From assembly GCA_051294375.1 (NCBI GenBank), contig CM119269.1, positions 17,594,265 to 17,658,264 on the forward strand: a DNA stretch of 64,000 bases, read 5' to 3'. How positions within the stretch are numbered: the stretch's first letter is position 1; every line of letters begins with the position of its first letter. Under the pieces are notes generated by a model. That model saw nothing but the letters and a program-made list of their open reading frames with translations. It was not told the origin of the DNA and did no database searches. The stretch comes from Paraspadella gotoi (Eukaryota; Chaetognatha). Below are positions 24,261 through 37,144 of the stretch, piece by piece. The position numbers were made by a program, and so were the translations under genes.

Positions 24261-25539
24261 AAATTATATAGACACACATTTAATTTCTTTTCTGCAAAAA
24301 AAAAAAGGAAGAAAAAGACAAAAAAGTTCGCTTATACCTTCTCCCCAACGAATTTTGTCCCGAGTCTAAAACATACTTTGATTTAACAATATTTCGCCTT
24401 CGGCAAGAATAAAAGATATTTCTTAGTTACCCAACGTTACAAATTCAATCCGTCCTAACTTTGAGTAAAGTTTGAATAAACAATTTAAAAAAGGAGGAAA
24501 GCGATTTCATCGTCATTGATCTGTACGGATGAGTGTAAAAGCAAAGCGACGTTTTAGTAAACATAGTTGTTGGCACGTAGCTCACATCGATTGGATAGAT
24601 TGAGAAATAGATAAAAAGATAGATATATCCGTATTCCGTAGCCGATGGAGATGAAGCCGAGCTCAGTCGAAAGCGGTTTTGAACAATTTAATACCAATAA
24701 GGTGGTACGTCCTATTTGACGAGGTGGTCGATTGGAAGTGGGAGTGGGCGGAGACAATTATCCCAACGAATCGTAGTGGGGGGTTGGAGTGTGGGCGTCA
24801 ATGAAATTAAAGGACCACTTTTTGGGTGGTGATTGGCGAGGGAGGTGGGGGTGAGGGTGCGTGAGGCTGTTGAGAGAGAGAGAGGGAGAGAGAGGGAGGG
24901 AGAGAGAGGGAGAGAGAGAGTAAGCGTGGAATGATGGATGCGACGAGCGACTTAACCTTCGATTCTGGCGAAAAGGCGAAAATGACGTGAAGTAAAAATT
25001 ATTGTGACCATTTTGACGAATGATTATAATTTTTACAACATTTCAGTCCGGATTCGTTTTTTTTTTTTTCAGATCGTCATAATTTTTATGTTTTTTTTTT
25101 TTTTTTATTCGAAAACGTGTTTTATTCGTTTTTATTTTTTATCGTTAATCTTTTTTTGTGTGTGGGGGGAAGTCGGTGAAAAATACGAATTCCTGATGGT
25201 TTTTTTTTTAGTTTTAGTTTTAGTTTCTTTTGTTTTCTGTTTTTTCCTTCCGAGATATATTAATGAAACAACGAATACAAAAAGAATTTCCGTAAAATAC
25301 GGATTGACAGATTTGCAATTTTGATAATCAATGACAATGTCGCCTCAACTATCACCTTTTAACTTTAAGCATTAAATTTATTATCACGTGCACGCTCATT
25401 CAGATTATCACGTGACAATCACAAATATGAAACACATGCACCTTTCTGCCAGCATTATATTCAGTTCATCTCATAGAGCATGAGCCTTCTACCAAATGGT
25501 AACTAAAATGTTTAAGTATTATCCGAATTATGAGCTTTT

Positions 25540-25660
25540 AAAAGGTATATAAGTGGGACAGACGGACAGACTCATCGAATAGTGAATTATCAATTATTCG
25601 CAGCGAAACAATAAAATATTAGGACCTGAAAGCTCACTTTGACGTACTTGATTTGATCAT
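25540..25660 (+). promoter_or_regulatory. TATA-like promoter, possibly of a retroelement LTR relic
   Basis: TATATAAG at 25,546-25,553 is followed at once by GTGGGACAGACGGACAGAC, and about 60 bases later by AATAAA (25,609). A compact TATA-to-poly(A) order suits an LTR R region, but I see no TG…CA ends, target duplication or retroelement reading frame. Confidence 0.25.
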
Positions 25661-26180
25661 GATGAGGAAACTAATTAATAGTTATTTTGACTGATTATCA
25701 TTATTACTTGATTCATAGTTACTATCGTCGGCCAAAGAAGTATAAATTTTCAGATTCTGCGATCGATACAAATACTATATATTCAGTACTGGAGTAAGGC
25801 CGCTCGATCCTTGGGGTTTTGTAGTTCATTTGTGAATTTTACACCTTTATATATGTATATTGGTATCTGCTTAAACGTAATCAAAATATTTTTCATGTAA
25901 GCTTACCGCGCCTACTTTCTCACCTAACAGACCGTTGGCCCTCAGTCAGGACCGCTCACCCCTTGTTGTTAATAAATAATTTAAATTTATACTTTGACGT
26001 ATCGAATAATACGAAGATAGTCTTTGACATTCTGAGTAAAATGAGGACCTTCAACGCACAATACCGACGGCGCCCACGCTGACGACGCCGCCGACATTTC
26101 GGACGTTTGCTTTCGTCAAACAACGTCCACCGCGCGGGAGAGACTTCTGCTCTACGATGTTAATTGATATTTAACCAGAG

Positions 26181-26325
<145 letters not shown>

Positions 26326-26448
26326 TTCTCTGTGGGGGGTTTCTTTAGTTTGGGCAAGAATCAATATCGAGCGGAACAAGAAAAAAGGGGGGAAAGAAAA
26401 AGATTTACTTTTTTTTCCTAACGTTTAATTTTTTTCGATCCTCGTAAA

Positions 26449-26479
<31 letters not shown>

Positions 26480-28870
26480 AAAGAGTTTTAATGTTTAAAA
26501 GAGAAAATTTTTCATCGCGACTTTGGCTGAAAGAAAGGAAATTCTCTTTTAAAGGGAGTAGTAAAAAAGAAAATAAATAAAATTAAACATCGTAAGGATT
26601 CACCGACGTGACGCGCCTCGTTTTAGCTTGGGATAGCGAGATAAACCGTGTCCAACTTTATCACACCCCGATTTTTTCAAACGATTACGAACATTAATCG
26701 TATCAAACCGTGTCGTTCCTTGTCAAATGAGTCTTAATAAGAAGTATCAGAACTTGTCAAGATTTTCCAATGGGGCTTAGAAATCGGGAAATTTGAATAA
26801 AATCCTTGTTTCAACCGATATTTTTACGGAGAAAATTTGTCTTATTCAAGTTTTATACTATTTTTTTAGGCTATGCCATTTATTAAAATCTTTAAATTAT
26901 CTTTTTTTCTCTTTCTTTTTTAGTTATGTTTTTTTTTAATACACGTTACTCTTGCCTAAAAGTAAATATTTCTACACCCTCCCCCCCAAAAAAATAATTC
27001 TCCAACTTCTTGACTGAAACGACGTAACGTTTGTGACAATTTGACAGCGATTTTTAATTGCGAGGCCTGAAAATATGTCAGGCAAGAGGCATTCCAATAT
27101 TTTTCATACCAAGAATATTTTAATACATTTCAATATAAAATATACTGACCAACGTACCGACAAGTAAACTTTAATGAATGGGCCGCTTATCCAACACCGA
27201 AACTCCGAGAGAAAACGAGTTTGTTGCGGTTTTCATCGGAATCTTCAAAAGATTTGGGGGCTCGAATTCGGTAAACTTAAACTTTAAGTTAAAGTCTCTC
27301 ACAAATCATAGAGAAGAACCGGATCTGCGTCGGGCTCCCACTTCGGGTACTCACTTTGGGCACCCACTTCGAGCCCAAAGCTCCACGTTATTAAGCTTGA
27401 AGAACACCAAAGTTAAAGGAAATGATTTATAATCAAATTGTTTCCATCAGTTTTATGATATCTGAGTTGCTCAGGCGTAATCGCTCAAGTGTATGGGAAA
27501 TTATAAAATTTTATTGATTCTACGCGTTTTTCTCTCAGACAGAAAATTATTAAGCTCTTCGAGACAGGCCGCCTCAATATTATCATTAACCAGAGATTTG
27601 ATAAAATGAATCTAACTGAATCTAACTGAATCCGCTACGATATTGAAAAAAATATTAAACAATATTTCTAATGTTTGGTCCAAAGCCAACATAAAAATTG
27701 ATTACTAAATTTTTTTTTCAGATAACAGCATGTCAAGTGGAGTTTCTTTAAATTTAACTTGGTTCAAGTCATTTTTTTCGCCTTATATTAATAATAATAA
27801 ACAGAGAAGTCGACTGGATCAATCGTTTAATAGTCATAGTTTTGTAACATGCCATAATGTTGTAATATAAAACGAAATGAGGCTAGTAAAACATCACAAA
27901 ATAAATGCGTTATGCCATCAAACACAAAGCTAACAAGTATTAAAAAAAAAAACCCAAAAATACCAAACAGCTCATAATCATTGTTTAATGTTTATACTGA
28001 AACATTATCTTTAATTTTTGTAAGGATTAGTAGATTTGGATTTAATTCGAAAATAATAAATATCAGAAAGGACAAAAAATGTCATTATGTCGTCGATATT
28101 AATGACTAAAATCTAATCATTTGTTTAAGATCTCTTCGGACAACCCGGACTTGGCAGCGGCATCTTTCGTATTGCTGAGTTTTAAAAACAAATGTAAAGA
28201 TGTTACGTAACGTAAGTTTTAATTATAAAATTTGTAATGTATAAGTTTTAGTCATTTTTAATTAACTGCGATTAAAAAAAAAAATCAAAAACAAACAACA
28301 AAAAACAGCGAAATTATGATATAAATCCACACTTCTCAAGCAATAGATTCACTGTTTAGTAAGTTATACTCGATGTATGATAACCGATCGAAACCATCCA
28401 CCGCGTTTACATTAAAACAAACCACAGCCGTACTAGAAATATTTAAAAAAGAAAAAAAAGAAAAGGGCAACGGAAAAAGGTCAATCGAAGCGAGTTATAA
28501 CGAGACAGATTATCTTTCGAATTGATTGACGTTCGGTTAACCAAAAAAAAGTGTTAAAACTAATATATATGTATATTTTGAGCCAATGAAGGAAGGCATT
28601 AGGATTAGGAAATACTGACAAGGCGGTGCTCATTAACGCTTTGTACGTAAGGCCGTCTCTCTTAGTCCGCGAGCTTTCCGCGACACTTTCCAACTAAACC
28701 AGTAAACGAGAAAAAATGTCGACAACAACCGCATGAAGGTGGCGTTTAAGTAGCATACGTTACGGTCTGTATAACACCCTGTAATACAGGGGCGCGTTGA
28801 CGGAGAAGGGACAAACAGCGGGAAAGTGAATAAGTTTTTGTCGTCGCCGTCGACGTCTTTATCAACGCTA

Positions 28871-30088
28871 CTAGACGCAGTAGCAAAACTCCTTGAGCGT
28901 AAAATCTCTTCGAATTATGCAGGCCGACGTGTTTCCGTAAGTGTCCAGTCGACCGACGGCGCTCATGTCGGGCCTGTACTCGACCTTGCCGCTGGAAGAG
29001 ACCCTCTTCTCCAGCGTCGCCTCGAAAATGGCGCCGCCGGGTGACGCCTGAGGAAATGAAGTATGACGAAGAGAATCTGGCTTTAATTTTAGTAGAATGA
29101 TGTTAAGCAATACTTGATTTTAAAATATTATGTTAGGATTTGCCAACAACCTATAAGCGGCGTTCGGTAATCTAAAAGAACGAACGGGGCCAAGAGTCCA
29201 TGACTAAAGTCACATTTTGTTTATTAACTTCTTTTCTTCCTAACTTTTCCTTTTTCTTATCCAATCTGTAAGTCGTTAATATTCATTCATTTCTTCCTCT
29301 CCTCCTCTCCCGCCAACTCCCCAACCTGCACGACGACGAGAAAAACCTCGTGAGGTTTTCGCACGACCCTGAAGGACTTCTTGACGGCCGAGACGGAGAA
29401 TCGCGCGCAGAGATCCTGGTGCTTCCTCAGCTTTGAGTTGATGTGGTCCACGAGTACGGCGGCGGCGTCGGCCGCTTCCCGAGATTTGGGATCGAGGCGC
29501 TCGGCGGAGTGGCAGCTGCAAAAGGCGAGAGGAATTCCCGCCGAGACGCAGGTCCGATCGTCGGGGATCGTCTGGAGGAGGGAGTAGCTGCGGGGAAGTT
29601 TGACGGAGGGGGCGGAGGTAGAGGGGAGGATCGATTTCGGGAGAGGAGGGGCGCCGGGGACTCGGGTCAAGGGAGGAATGTCCGTGGGGGCTTGAGTGGT
29701 GGTGGTTGACTCGCCATTGGCGGCCGAATCGTCATTCTTCTCCGCCTCCTCGCGCTCCGCCTCCTCGTCCCGCCACGGCGCCGCGCTCGTCGCCAGGTGC
29801 AACAGGTGCTCTAGCGTCCGATGCAGATCGTAGGCGGTGACGAGGCGACGCCCATTAACGCGGGCGGAGGCGACGGCCTCGGGGAAGCGGCGTCGAAACC
29901 AGGGGGGGAAGACGATGAAGAGGAAGGGGAGACTCGACTCGTGTTTGCCCAACCAGGTCGTCACGAATTTGCTGCGTCGGAGTCCATGGTCGGAGAGGAA
30001 GATGAGGACAGAGTCGTTAAGGTATCCGCCGGACTGGAAGAAGGGAGGTGTTGTCTCGTCATCACTTTGTCTATATATAAGTCTCTCT

Positions 30089-30167
<79 letters not shown>

Positions 30168-33094
30168 CCCACCATCCCCTTTCCAACCTCACCTTCATCT
30201 TCTTCAACAGGTCCAGCGTGGGTCCGTCGGCGCGCTTCAAGAGGTTGATGTCCTCGTGCGCCCAATCGGTCGTCCACACGAAGGTGAAGAGGGAGTCGTT
30301 TAAGCCGCGATGCGCCTCGAGGTTCTTGAGGTACCAATCGTAGACGACTTCGCCGTAGAGACGCCCGCGGAGGCAGGGGGAGTGGCCTGACCCGTGGATG
30401 GTGGACGAGAAGAATGGTGAAAAGAAAAATGATAGAAAATGTTAGGGAGGCGTGAAAGGTAATGAAATTAATAATTAAAAAAAATTGAATATAATAAAAA
30501 AATACGCAATTAATTCATTAATGATTATTTAATAATTTAAACTCCAACGTCCACATGACTCTCCTCTGCAACCTTCCAACCTTCCAACCACCGGCGACCC
30601 AAAAGCACCTCACTACCCCTTATCCTCTCATCGCACCTGGAATGCTCATGGCTTTCGCCAAGGGTTTGTAGACGTGGTCGATGTCCGAGTTGTCAAAGTC
30701 CCACGCCCACTTGGAGGCGTCCCAGTCGTCGCCGAAGAGGGTCCAATATCCGCGACGGGCGTAACCTTTCCAGACAAAGTTACTGCGGAAAGGCTTGCTC
30801 ATGTTAACCGGTTTGGGTCTACCCGTGAAAAGGGGAATCCAGTTGGGGATGGTGTTTAGGCCCACCTGGGTTGAGGTAAGATTGGTTGACGTTGTTGAAT
30901 TTTCCTCGATCGATAATACACTATAGTCGCTGTTGTCATTTTTCTTAAACTTTCCCATTATTTCTTTCATCGATTCCTTCATTCACATATTAATTTATTT
31001 CATTGATGCAATTCATTCATTCGCGAATTCGTTCCTTCACTCCTTTTCCCCTCGTCAATCGAACTTGCTTACGTATCCGCATTTCCCAAATAATTTATCA
31101 CCACTCACCCCCGACTCATTCCCGTCCGTACCAAGTCAAATGTCCTCACCTTGTTGTACCCGTAAAACTCTCTGGCTTTGAGGTCGCGAAGCAAAAAGTC
31201 GCGCGTTTTGGGCAGAAAACGAATGGAATTGAGTCGCGAGGCGGAATCAATCCCGACGATGTGCACGTTGAACCAGGGAGGGCTCGGCCGCGGCCCCGGC
31301 GGCAGCTGCGGCGGCGGCGGCGGCGTCGAAGGCGGGGAAGGCGACGGAGTGGTAAACGGTTCGGCAGAGGTCGGCGACGAAGACGACGACGAAGCCGACG
31401 TTGAAGAGGACGAGGCGTTTCCCGATTTGCTCCTCGATATCCCAGTCGAATTCTCCGCCTTCTTCTTTCCCTCCCCCTTTCCTCTCTTTCCCCCCTTTTC
31501 CTCCTTCACTTCCCCAATCTCCGCCCCCCACTCCTCGTCCCACCGCGTGATCTCCCTTTCCGTCCAATTCGCCCTCGCCTCCGCCTTGATGACCGCCTTC
31601 TCCGGATCGCGCCACGCGAGCGTCACGTAGGAGCCGAAGACAGTCGGGTCCCCGACGACAAAGGTGCTCGCTTTGACGCACGACGCGCGAACGTAACTAG
31701 CGTTGAGCGTCACGCGCGTCTTGGGGTCGAAGCGCACGGCGCGTAGGTCCTTCTTCTTGACGCCGGGGACGATGATGATGTAGGAGCAGGAGCGGATCTT
31801 GTAGCGCTTGATGAGAAGCGGGTCCACGTAGAGGACGTTGCCCTGGGGGGGATTTGGGGATCGTGGTGATGATAGAATCGGCAGTAACGTTTTGTAGAAT
31901 CGGGAGCGTGGTTGAGGTGAGATGGATTTTTAAATTTGCCGTTTAGTAAGTCGAGTTACTCTCGTTGATTTTTTAATTATTAATGTTTTCCCGCTCAATT
32001 TTTTACTGTATAATTCTTATATAATGGATATAATGGATAATTTTTATATTGGTTGTACCAATTTCATAAATCCATCCAACTTTCAATGGACGGTCAACGA
32101 TCAAGAGTCTGTTATTTACCGATTCAAAATGAGATTTAATCCGAACCACAAATTGCATTTCGGTCTGAATCTAATCAAGTTATAATTTTTTACTCCGGGA
32201 AACGTCATATTTTGAATATTAGAAGGTACGGTATTCTTCTTGTTTACTACTGGTTATAACGCCAGAAATTTGTTCCGTGTGCCCTTAATAAAGACGGGCC
32301 GAGACAGACGGACAAACGGACAAAAATAGAGACCGAAAGACGTAAAGACAGACAAACGGACAACCCTTCACCGCCTCCTCTACGAACCTCGGTCTTAAAC
32401 GCGGTCCTCGGCTTGGTGCAAATCTTCCTTTCCGGTTTCATCCGAAAGAAAGACGCTACGGAGGCGTGGAAGGGATCGAAGTCCAGGATGCGACACCCGG
32501 ATGTAGAGACGAGCGAACCGCGCGGGGTCACGCCCGTCGGGTCGCGTTCAGTCAGCAGCGTCATCATTGCCAAGATGACGACGGAGGCGACGATGACGAG
32601 GACGAAGAAACGGAAGCGGCAAGAGGATGAGGAGGATGAGGATTTCACGGCGAGCGTCATTTTGGCGCCTGCGATATGTTAACTAAATTGTAATAATGAA
32701 TGTTAGTAAGGTCATGTTTAATTAATCGTTAAAAGAGAAATGGCTACAGATTTCATCTGGCACGTTGAGGAACTATGGTAAGAAAAGCTCACGTGAATTC
32801 TCCGCTCAGCCTAAAAATGGAGATTGACACTCACCACTCACCAGTGCTAAGATGCCGCCGTCGGCCCAAGTGGGCGTAATTGCGGAGTCTGACGGAGATG
32901 ATCGAAGGGCGGCGCCGTGTAACGCCGAGTCTTCGCGGGTTCGACGCCGCTTCGCCGAAAGGCGCGAAGGCGTCGTTTCTCGAGCGATTCGGCGAGAGGC
33001 ACGCTATCTGTCGGCGATCGAAATAATGAAAAGTTCGATCGTCGAAAACTTCGTCGTCGACAGAGATCGACGTGAAAATTTCCGACGACGACAT
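28871..33094 (-). CDS. DUF229 (sulfatase/alkaline-phosphatase-like fold) type-II membrane protein
   Basis: Complete gene. Exons, all GT-AG and in phase: 32,842-33,094 (optional in-frame upstream exon), 32,388-32,668, 31,150-31,842, 30,637-30,865, 30,193-30,386, 29,326-30,033 and 28,871-29,047 (stop TAG). From the ATG at 32,660 the product is about 757 residues. A signal anchor (FFVLVIVASVVILAMMTLL) lies near residues 16-35, so the bulk is probably lumenal or extracellular. The DUF229 core shows NVHIVGIDSASRLN (the active-site-like Ser region), TFVWTTDWAHED and LIFLSDHGLRRSKF (DHG metal-ligand motif). A Ser/Pro/Lys-rich insert of roughly 75 residues interrupts the region before the first core motif, and a second Thr/Ser/Pro linker lies before the Cys-rich C terminus. 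The family is common in invertebrates and its substrate is undefined. Whether translation starts at 33,094 or 32,660 is undecided; the upstream exon is in frame with no stop. Confidence 0.88.
30083..30166. repeat. (CT)n filling a DUF229 gene intron
   Basis: Makes up over half of the 159-base intron 30,034-30,192. On the transcript it is GA. Confidence 0.95.
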
Positions 33095-34199
33095 TCCGGC
33101 CTTCTTCTATTTATATATTCTTTTTTTTTATTAACCGGGGTTAAAGACGGGAGGTCTAAACATATCTATTTTAGAAATATAGTAATTAAGTGACTTTTAT
33201 ACTTATGTATTTGGATTTTCAGCATCTTAAACCCCGGCAACGACGAAATTACAATAACTCGAGGCGGCTAAATTCCGTCTGGTAATATCCGAGGAGTCCC
33301 TGCTTCTCGGTAATAATTTTCCAAGAGTATATTTTATCTCAGGAAGATTATCTATTTGTTGAAGGTTTGGCCATCGTTGGGAAAACGGGAAACGACATTT
33401 CTATCGCTCGTAGGAAAGAGAAGTTTTTGATCGACAATTTGACGCTTATTCAACGCAAACCCGTTGATACAAGAACGAGTGATACCGTGTTCGTAATTGC
33501 TCTTTGTCGATATTTGAGACCAAATCGAAAATTAGTTAATATTTACATATTATAATTCTTGGTTTTTATTTTTATCTTTTGCCGCAAAGAACTTCGAATG
33601 TTATATTTTTCATCCGATGAGTGAAAAAGATATTAGTAAAAATATGTAATAGAAAAATATTTTATTTTGGCTTTCTCGCGAATGACACTTACATGAATTC
33701 TAGTTCGTCGAAGGTTGGGAAAGTATAATTATGAAAAAAGAAAGTTTTATATTACTTTTTTTTAAATGCGAGAAGTTGTCGATCTTTTGTTATTGTCTTT
33801 TTAAGTAGTATACATCAACGGAGTTAACCCTTATTAAAAGTTTCAAAATAAGTAATTGACGGACATCGTTTTTAAATTGGGAATTATACTATATTCTGAT
33901 TGTGCTAATTTTTTTTCCGCGACCGTGAGAATTCCAGGCTGCTCATCCAAAAGATTCCAAGGACGGGAAAAGGTCACGCAATCATAATACACGAGGCACA
34001 AAAATCTGCTTTGTCGTCGCCGCTTTAGATTATTTTTCTTCTTTTTTCTTTTCTTTGTAAAAAGAAAAAGAAACAAGAACGGTAATTCAAATGTGTTGCG
34101 ACGCAGTGACTGCCTTATCACGTATATTTTTTGTGATATGACATGACGTGATATGACTACATGACTTCAATAACTTTCTTAGCCCGTGTATTCCTGACA

Positions 34200-34345
34200 G
34201 CACTACATCGGAATTTTTATTCTTTATAGTTTTAGGATTTCCTGAAGGCGACACTAGCAGTATCTTAGATTTGATGTCTTGACAAATGGGAAACCAACTA
34301 TATGCATGTTTGAACGTAAGTGGGACAGACCGGACAGACATACCG
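34200..34345 (+). mobile_element. Possible mobile-element tail with GTGGGACAGAC motif
   Basis: AAATGGGAAACCAACTATAT, then ATGCATG, then GTAAGTGGGACAGACCGGAC. The last motif recurs at 25,551-25,571 and in weaker form at 32,290-32,320. Dispersed sharing of a non-coding motif suggests related mobile-element tails. Confidence 0.3.
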
Positions 34346-35195
34346 ACCGACGGACCGACCAAAAAATGACTTAAAGAGTTGCTCCGCGAGTACTCGCAGC
34401 GCAACTAAAGAAGGGGGGGACGGACTTCGTCGCGTGCAGAAAAAGTCTTCGTGCTTCGTATCGATTCATCTTTCGAACGAAGGATCAAGACTGGATTCAG
34501 GTGCAGCGTCGCTCGGCATCAATGGACGAGGGGAAAAACTGGCAATGATATTTGTAACGCTTCGGATGAGGAATACTATTTACTGATCCGTCTCGATTGG
34601 AAATGCAAAAAAAATCGTATTCAGATTGGATCCTGAAACTTTCCTTACCAGGACCAGAGCCTCGGCCTGTGTCAGCACCCAGACTATTTGCTTTTTAACG
34701 AATTATTGGTCAATGTTTCTCCGTCATTGTTTCATATAGAACTATCATAAGCCAATCGATAAATCGGTCTTTCGTGACTGGCCGCATTGCGTTTAGCCGA
34801 TAGAAAGGGATTTTGTTGTTATTTGGGCAAAATTTCATTGGCGACACGAAATTTCTGAGTAAATGACTTGCATTCAACCGGATGGATTCATATTTAGAAC
34901 TTTATAAAAACCGTTTTTAGGATTAACTAATATATTTTCTGAAGCGTGATAAGTCTATTTACTGTGGTCAGAAAAAAAAAGTAAATAATATATATATCTT
35001 AACTTACCTATTTAAACTCACATCCGGTTGGTAATTTAGCAAAAATTTTTAGTCGAAAAATTTGAATTTCCAGATTTGAGAACATCGACAGATTTTTACG
35101 TTGGCAGTCAAAGTCGTCTCTGTGGTCGCCGTCGTCGTTGTCATCGTCGTCGTGCAATAGCGCATGAGCCGGTGAACGTGAGTCTCACTGATGCA

Positions 35196-35200
<5 letters not shown>

Positions 35201-35278
<78 letters not shown>
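35201..35278. repeat. (CT)n microsatellite
   Basis: Slightly interrupted CT run in a gene-free stretch. Confidence 0.95.
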
Positions 35279-35280
<2 letters not shown>

Positions 35281-36289
35281 GTTAGAAATTTAGAATCTTT
35301 TTCTCGCTCTCGTTCTCTCTTCCGCAGTAAATAAAAGAACAAACAATTGTTTCGGAAACGAAGCGTAAAATACATAAAAACTTTTTTTGAAGGCTTTTAA
35401 TATTTAAGGCCTGATCATTCAAACAAGAATTGCATAAAGCTTTGTACAATTTATTATTATGTCAAAGAAAGTGTATTCCCTTCATGTTTCAAAAAAAAAA
35501 AACTCTAAATTTGATTAAGGTTTAGCTTCAAGAGGCAACTAAAATCGGGCAATTTTTTTTATCAGTAAACCTTAAAAATTTCATCCAACACGGTAAAGTC
35601 ATTTTAAACGCAAATTTTTAATTTTTTTTTTCAATTAACAGCACCTACCTCAGTGTAATACTAACAACTAAAACCAAGTCATTCCAATTATGTTATAGAA
35701 TCAATTAATGATGAAAACATAAACGTTATATAGAGAGAGAGCAGAACGCTTATATGAGGATGTCTATTATCATTTTATTACAAAAAAGAATGATTAAAAA
35801 TTGTAAAATTTTAAAATTCAAAGACATTCGTCCCCTGGCATCTGAAGTTGGGTCCACTTTGATAACAACCCTCAATGGTGCCCTCGACTGCCACAGATTC
35901 CACAGACGAACCAGCCTCATGCTCTGCTTTTGACATTTAATTTCTGTTCCCCAGGTTCAAAGCTGGTTCAAAACAAGACTGAGAAAAAAATAAATAAACA
36001 CTTTCAGCATTCCTCCTTGTTTACTGACTGCTTTCCCCAGCCACAGCCATTTGTTAATTTAAAAAAAATTGTACAAAATTTGGATAAAACTTTAAAGATC
36101 GGTAAAGCCATCATTTAAACTAGAAATGAAAATAGATTTCGGAAAAAGCGTATCGATTTTTAAAGTTCTTTGCTCGACTTTCAGTTCTGTAAAATCTACA
36201 GAAAAAAAATAAAAATAAAAAATAAATAAACAAAAAGAGTTGGAGCTAAAACCGTTTGAAATAAAAATAAACTAAAATTATTTTTTATA

Positions 36290-36545
36290 AGTATGGAAAG
36301 GTGGAAAAATTCTATGAGAGGATTTTGGAAAATGTTACTAGTTTTCAAGATATAAAGAATTTAATGCCAAAATTTTCTTATTCTTTTTTTTTTCTTATGA
36401 AGATAAGTGAATTTGAAAAATCCCTCTCATAGAATTGGGACCCTTGTCCTCAAGTAAATTTATGTAAAATTTCATGAAAATCCGCTTAGCCGTTTGGGCC
36501 GCAACTCTTCCGAAAGGTTTCTTTTTATTTATATAGTATTATAAA
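36290..36545 (+). mobile_element. Relic of a transposable-element 3' tail
   Basis: Contains TTTCATGAAAATCCGCTTA followed by GCCGTTTGGGCC and then an A/T-rich end (TTTATTTATATAGTATTATA). The pattern 'atgaaaatccgttnagccgttt' near an AT-rich end is familiar from the 3' ends of many arthropod mobile elements. There is no coding remnant, so the class is unknown. Confidence 0.35.
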
Positions 36546-36849
36546 ATTCGAAAAAAACAGCAATGGATTCGAAGAGAAGATAAAGTGAATACATTTTCAG
36601 AATCAACTGGACCTCTACTTTTCGAATACAAGCTTTATTTAATCCTAATTATAACTTTTGGCCAGTGATCCCAGGCCTTAAAGAGAATCCTTGAAATTGC
36701 TTTAAAATTAATAACAATTCAACGTTGTATTAATTCTATTCATAACTATTCGGAGTTTTTTAAAGACTAAAGTGGTGACGAGAGATTTGAAATTTGATCT
36801 ACAGTATAGATGAATCCTGAGAGGTTTCGGGAATTCAAAAATAACAGGA

Positions 36850-36913
36850 GAGTTAGAGAGATAGTACTAGAGAGAGATGAGAGAGAATGGAGAGAGAAGA
36901 TAGAGGAGAGAGA

Positions 36914-36982
<69 letters not shown>

Positions 36983-36985
36983 CGT
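36850..36985. repeat. (GA)n microsatellite
   Basis: Impure at the left and pure at the right, about 160 bases from the 3' end of the EamA gene. Confidence 0.95.
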
Positions 36986-37056
36986 GCATGATCGATGTAA
37001 ATATTTATCGATATTTTTCACAATCTTACAAACAAATATTTAAAAAGTTTACGTAT

Positions 37057-37062
37057 TTTATT
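37057..37062 (-). terminator. Poly(A) signal for the EamA transporter gene
   Basis: AATAAA on the minus strand about 83 bases after the stop codon at 37,145, a usual distance for an animal 3' end. Assigned by position only. Confidence 0.45.
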
Positions 37063-37144
37063 GAGTTTTACGTTCTATTAATAATAAGGTAAATTTTTTT
37101 CCCTAATAAACAGGCCCCTTCCCCTCTCCAGCCACGCCCAGTCG

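Larger units (their letters stand above)
33110..37050. other. Gene-free stretch between DUF229 and EamA genes
   Basis: AT-rich DNA with the two possible element tails (34.3 and 36.4 kb) and two microsatellites. 35,820-35,960 is less AT-rich but has no coding signature. Confidence 0.65.

Noticed and set aside
27178-27432. Plus-strand 84-residue frame with CACTTCGGG-like short repeats
   Set aside because: No homology recognised; composition typical of random sequence in this region.
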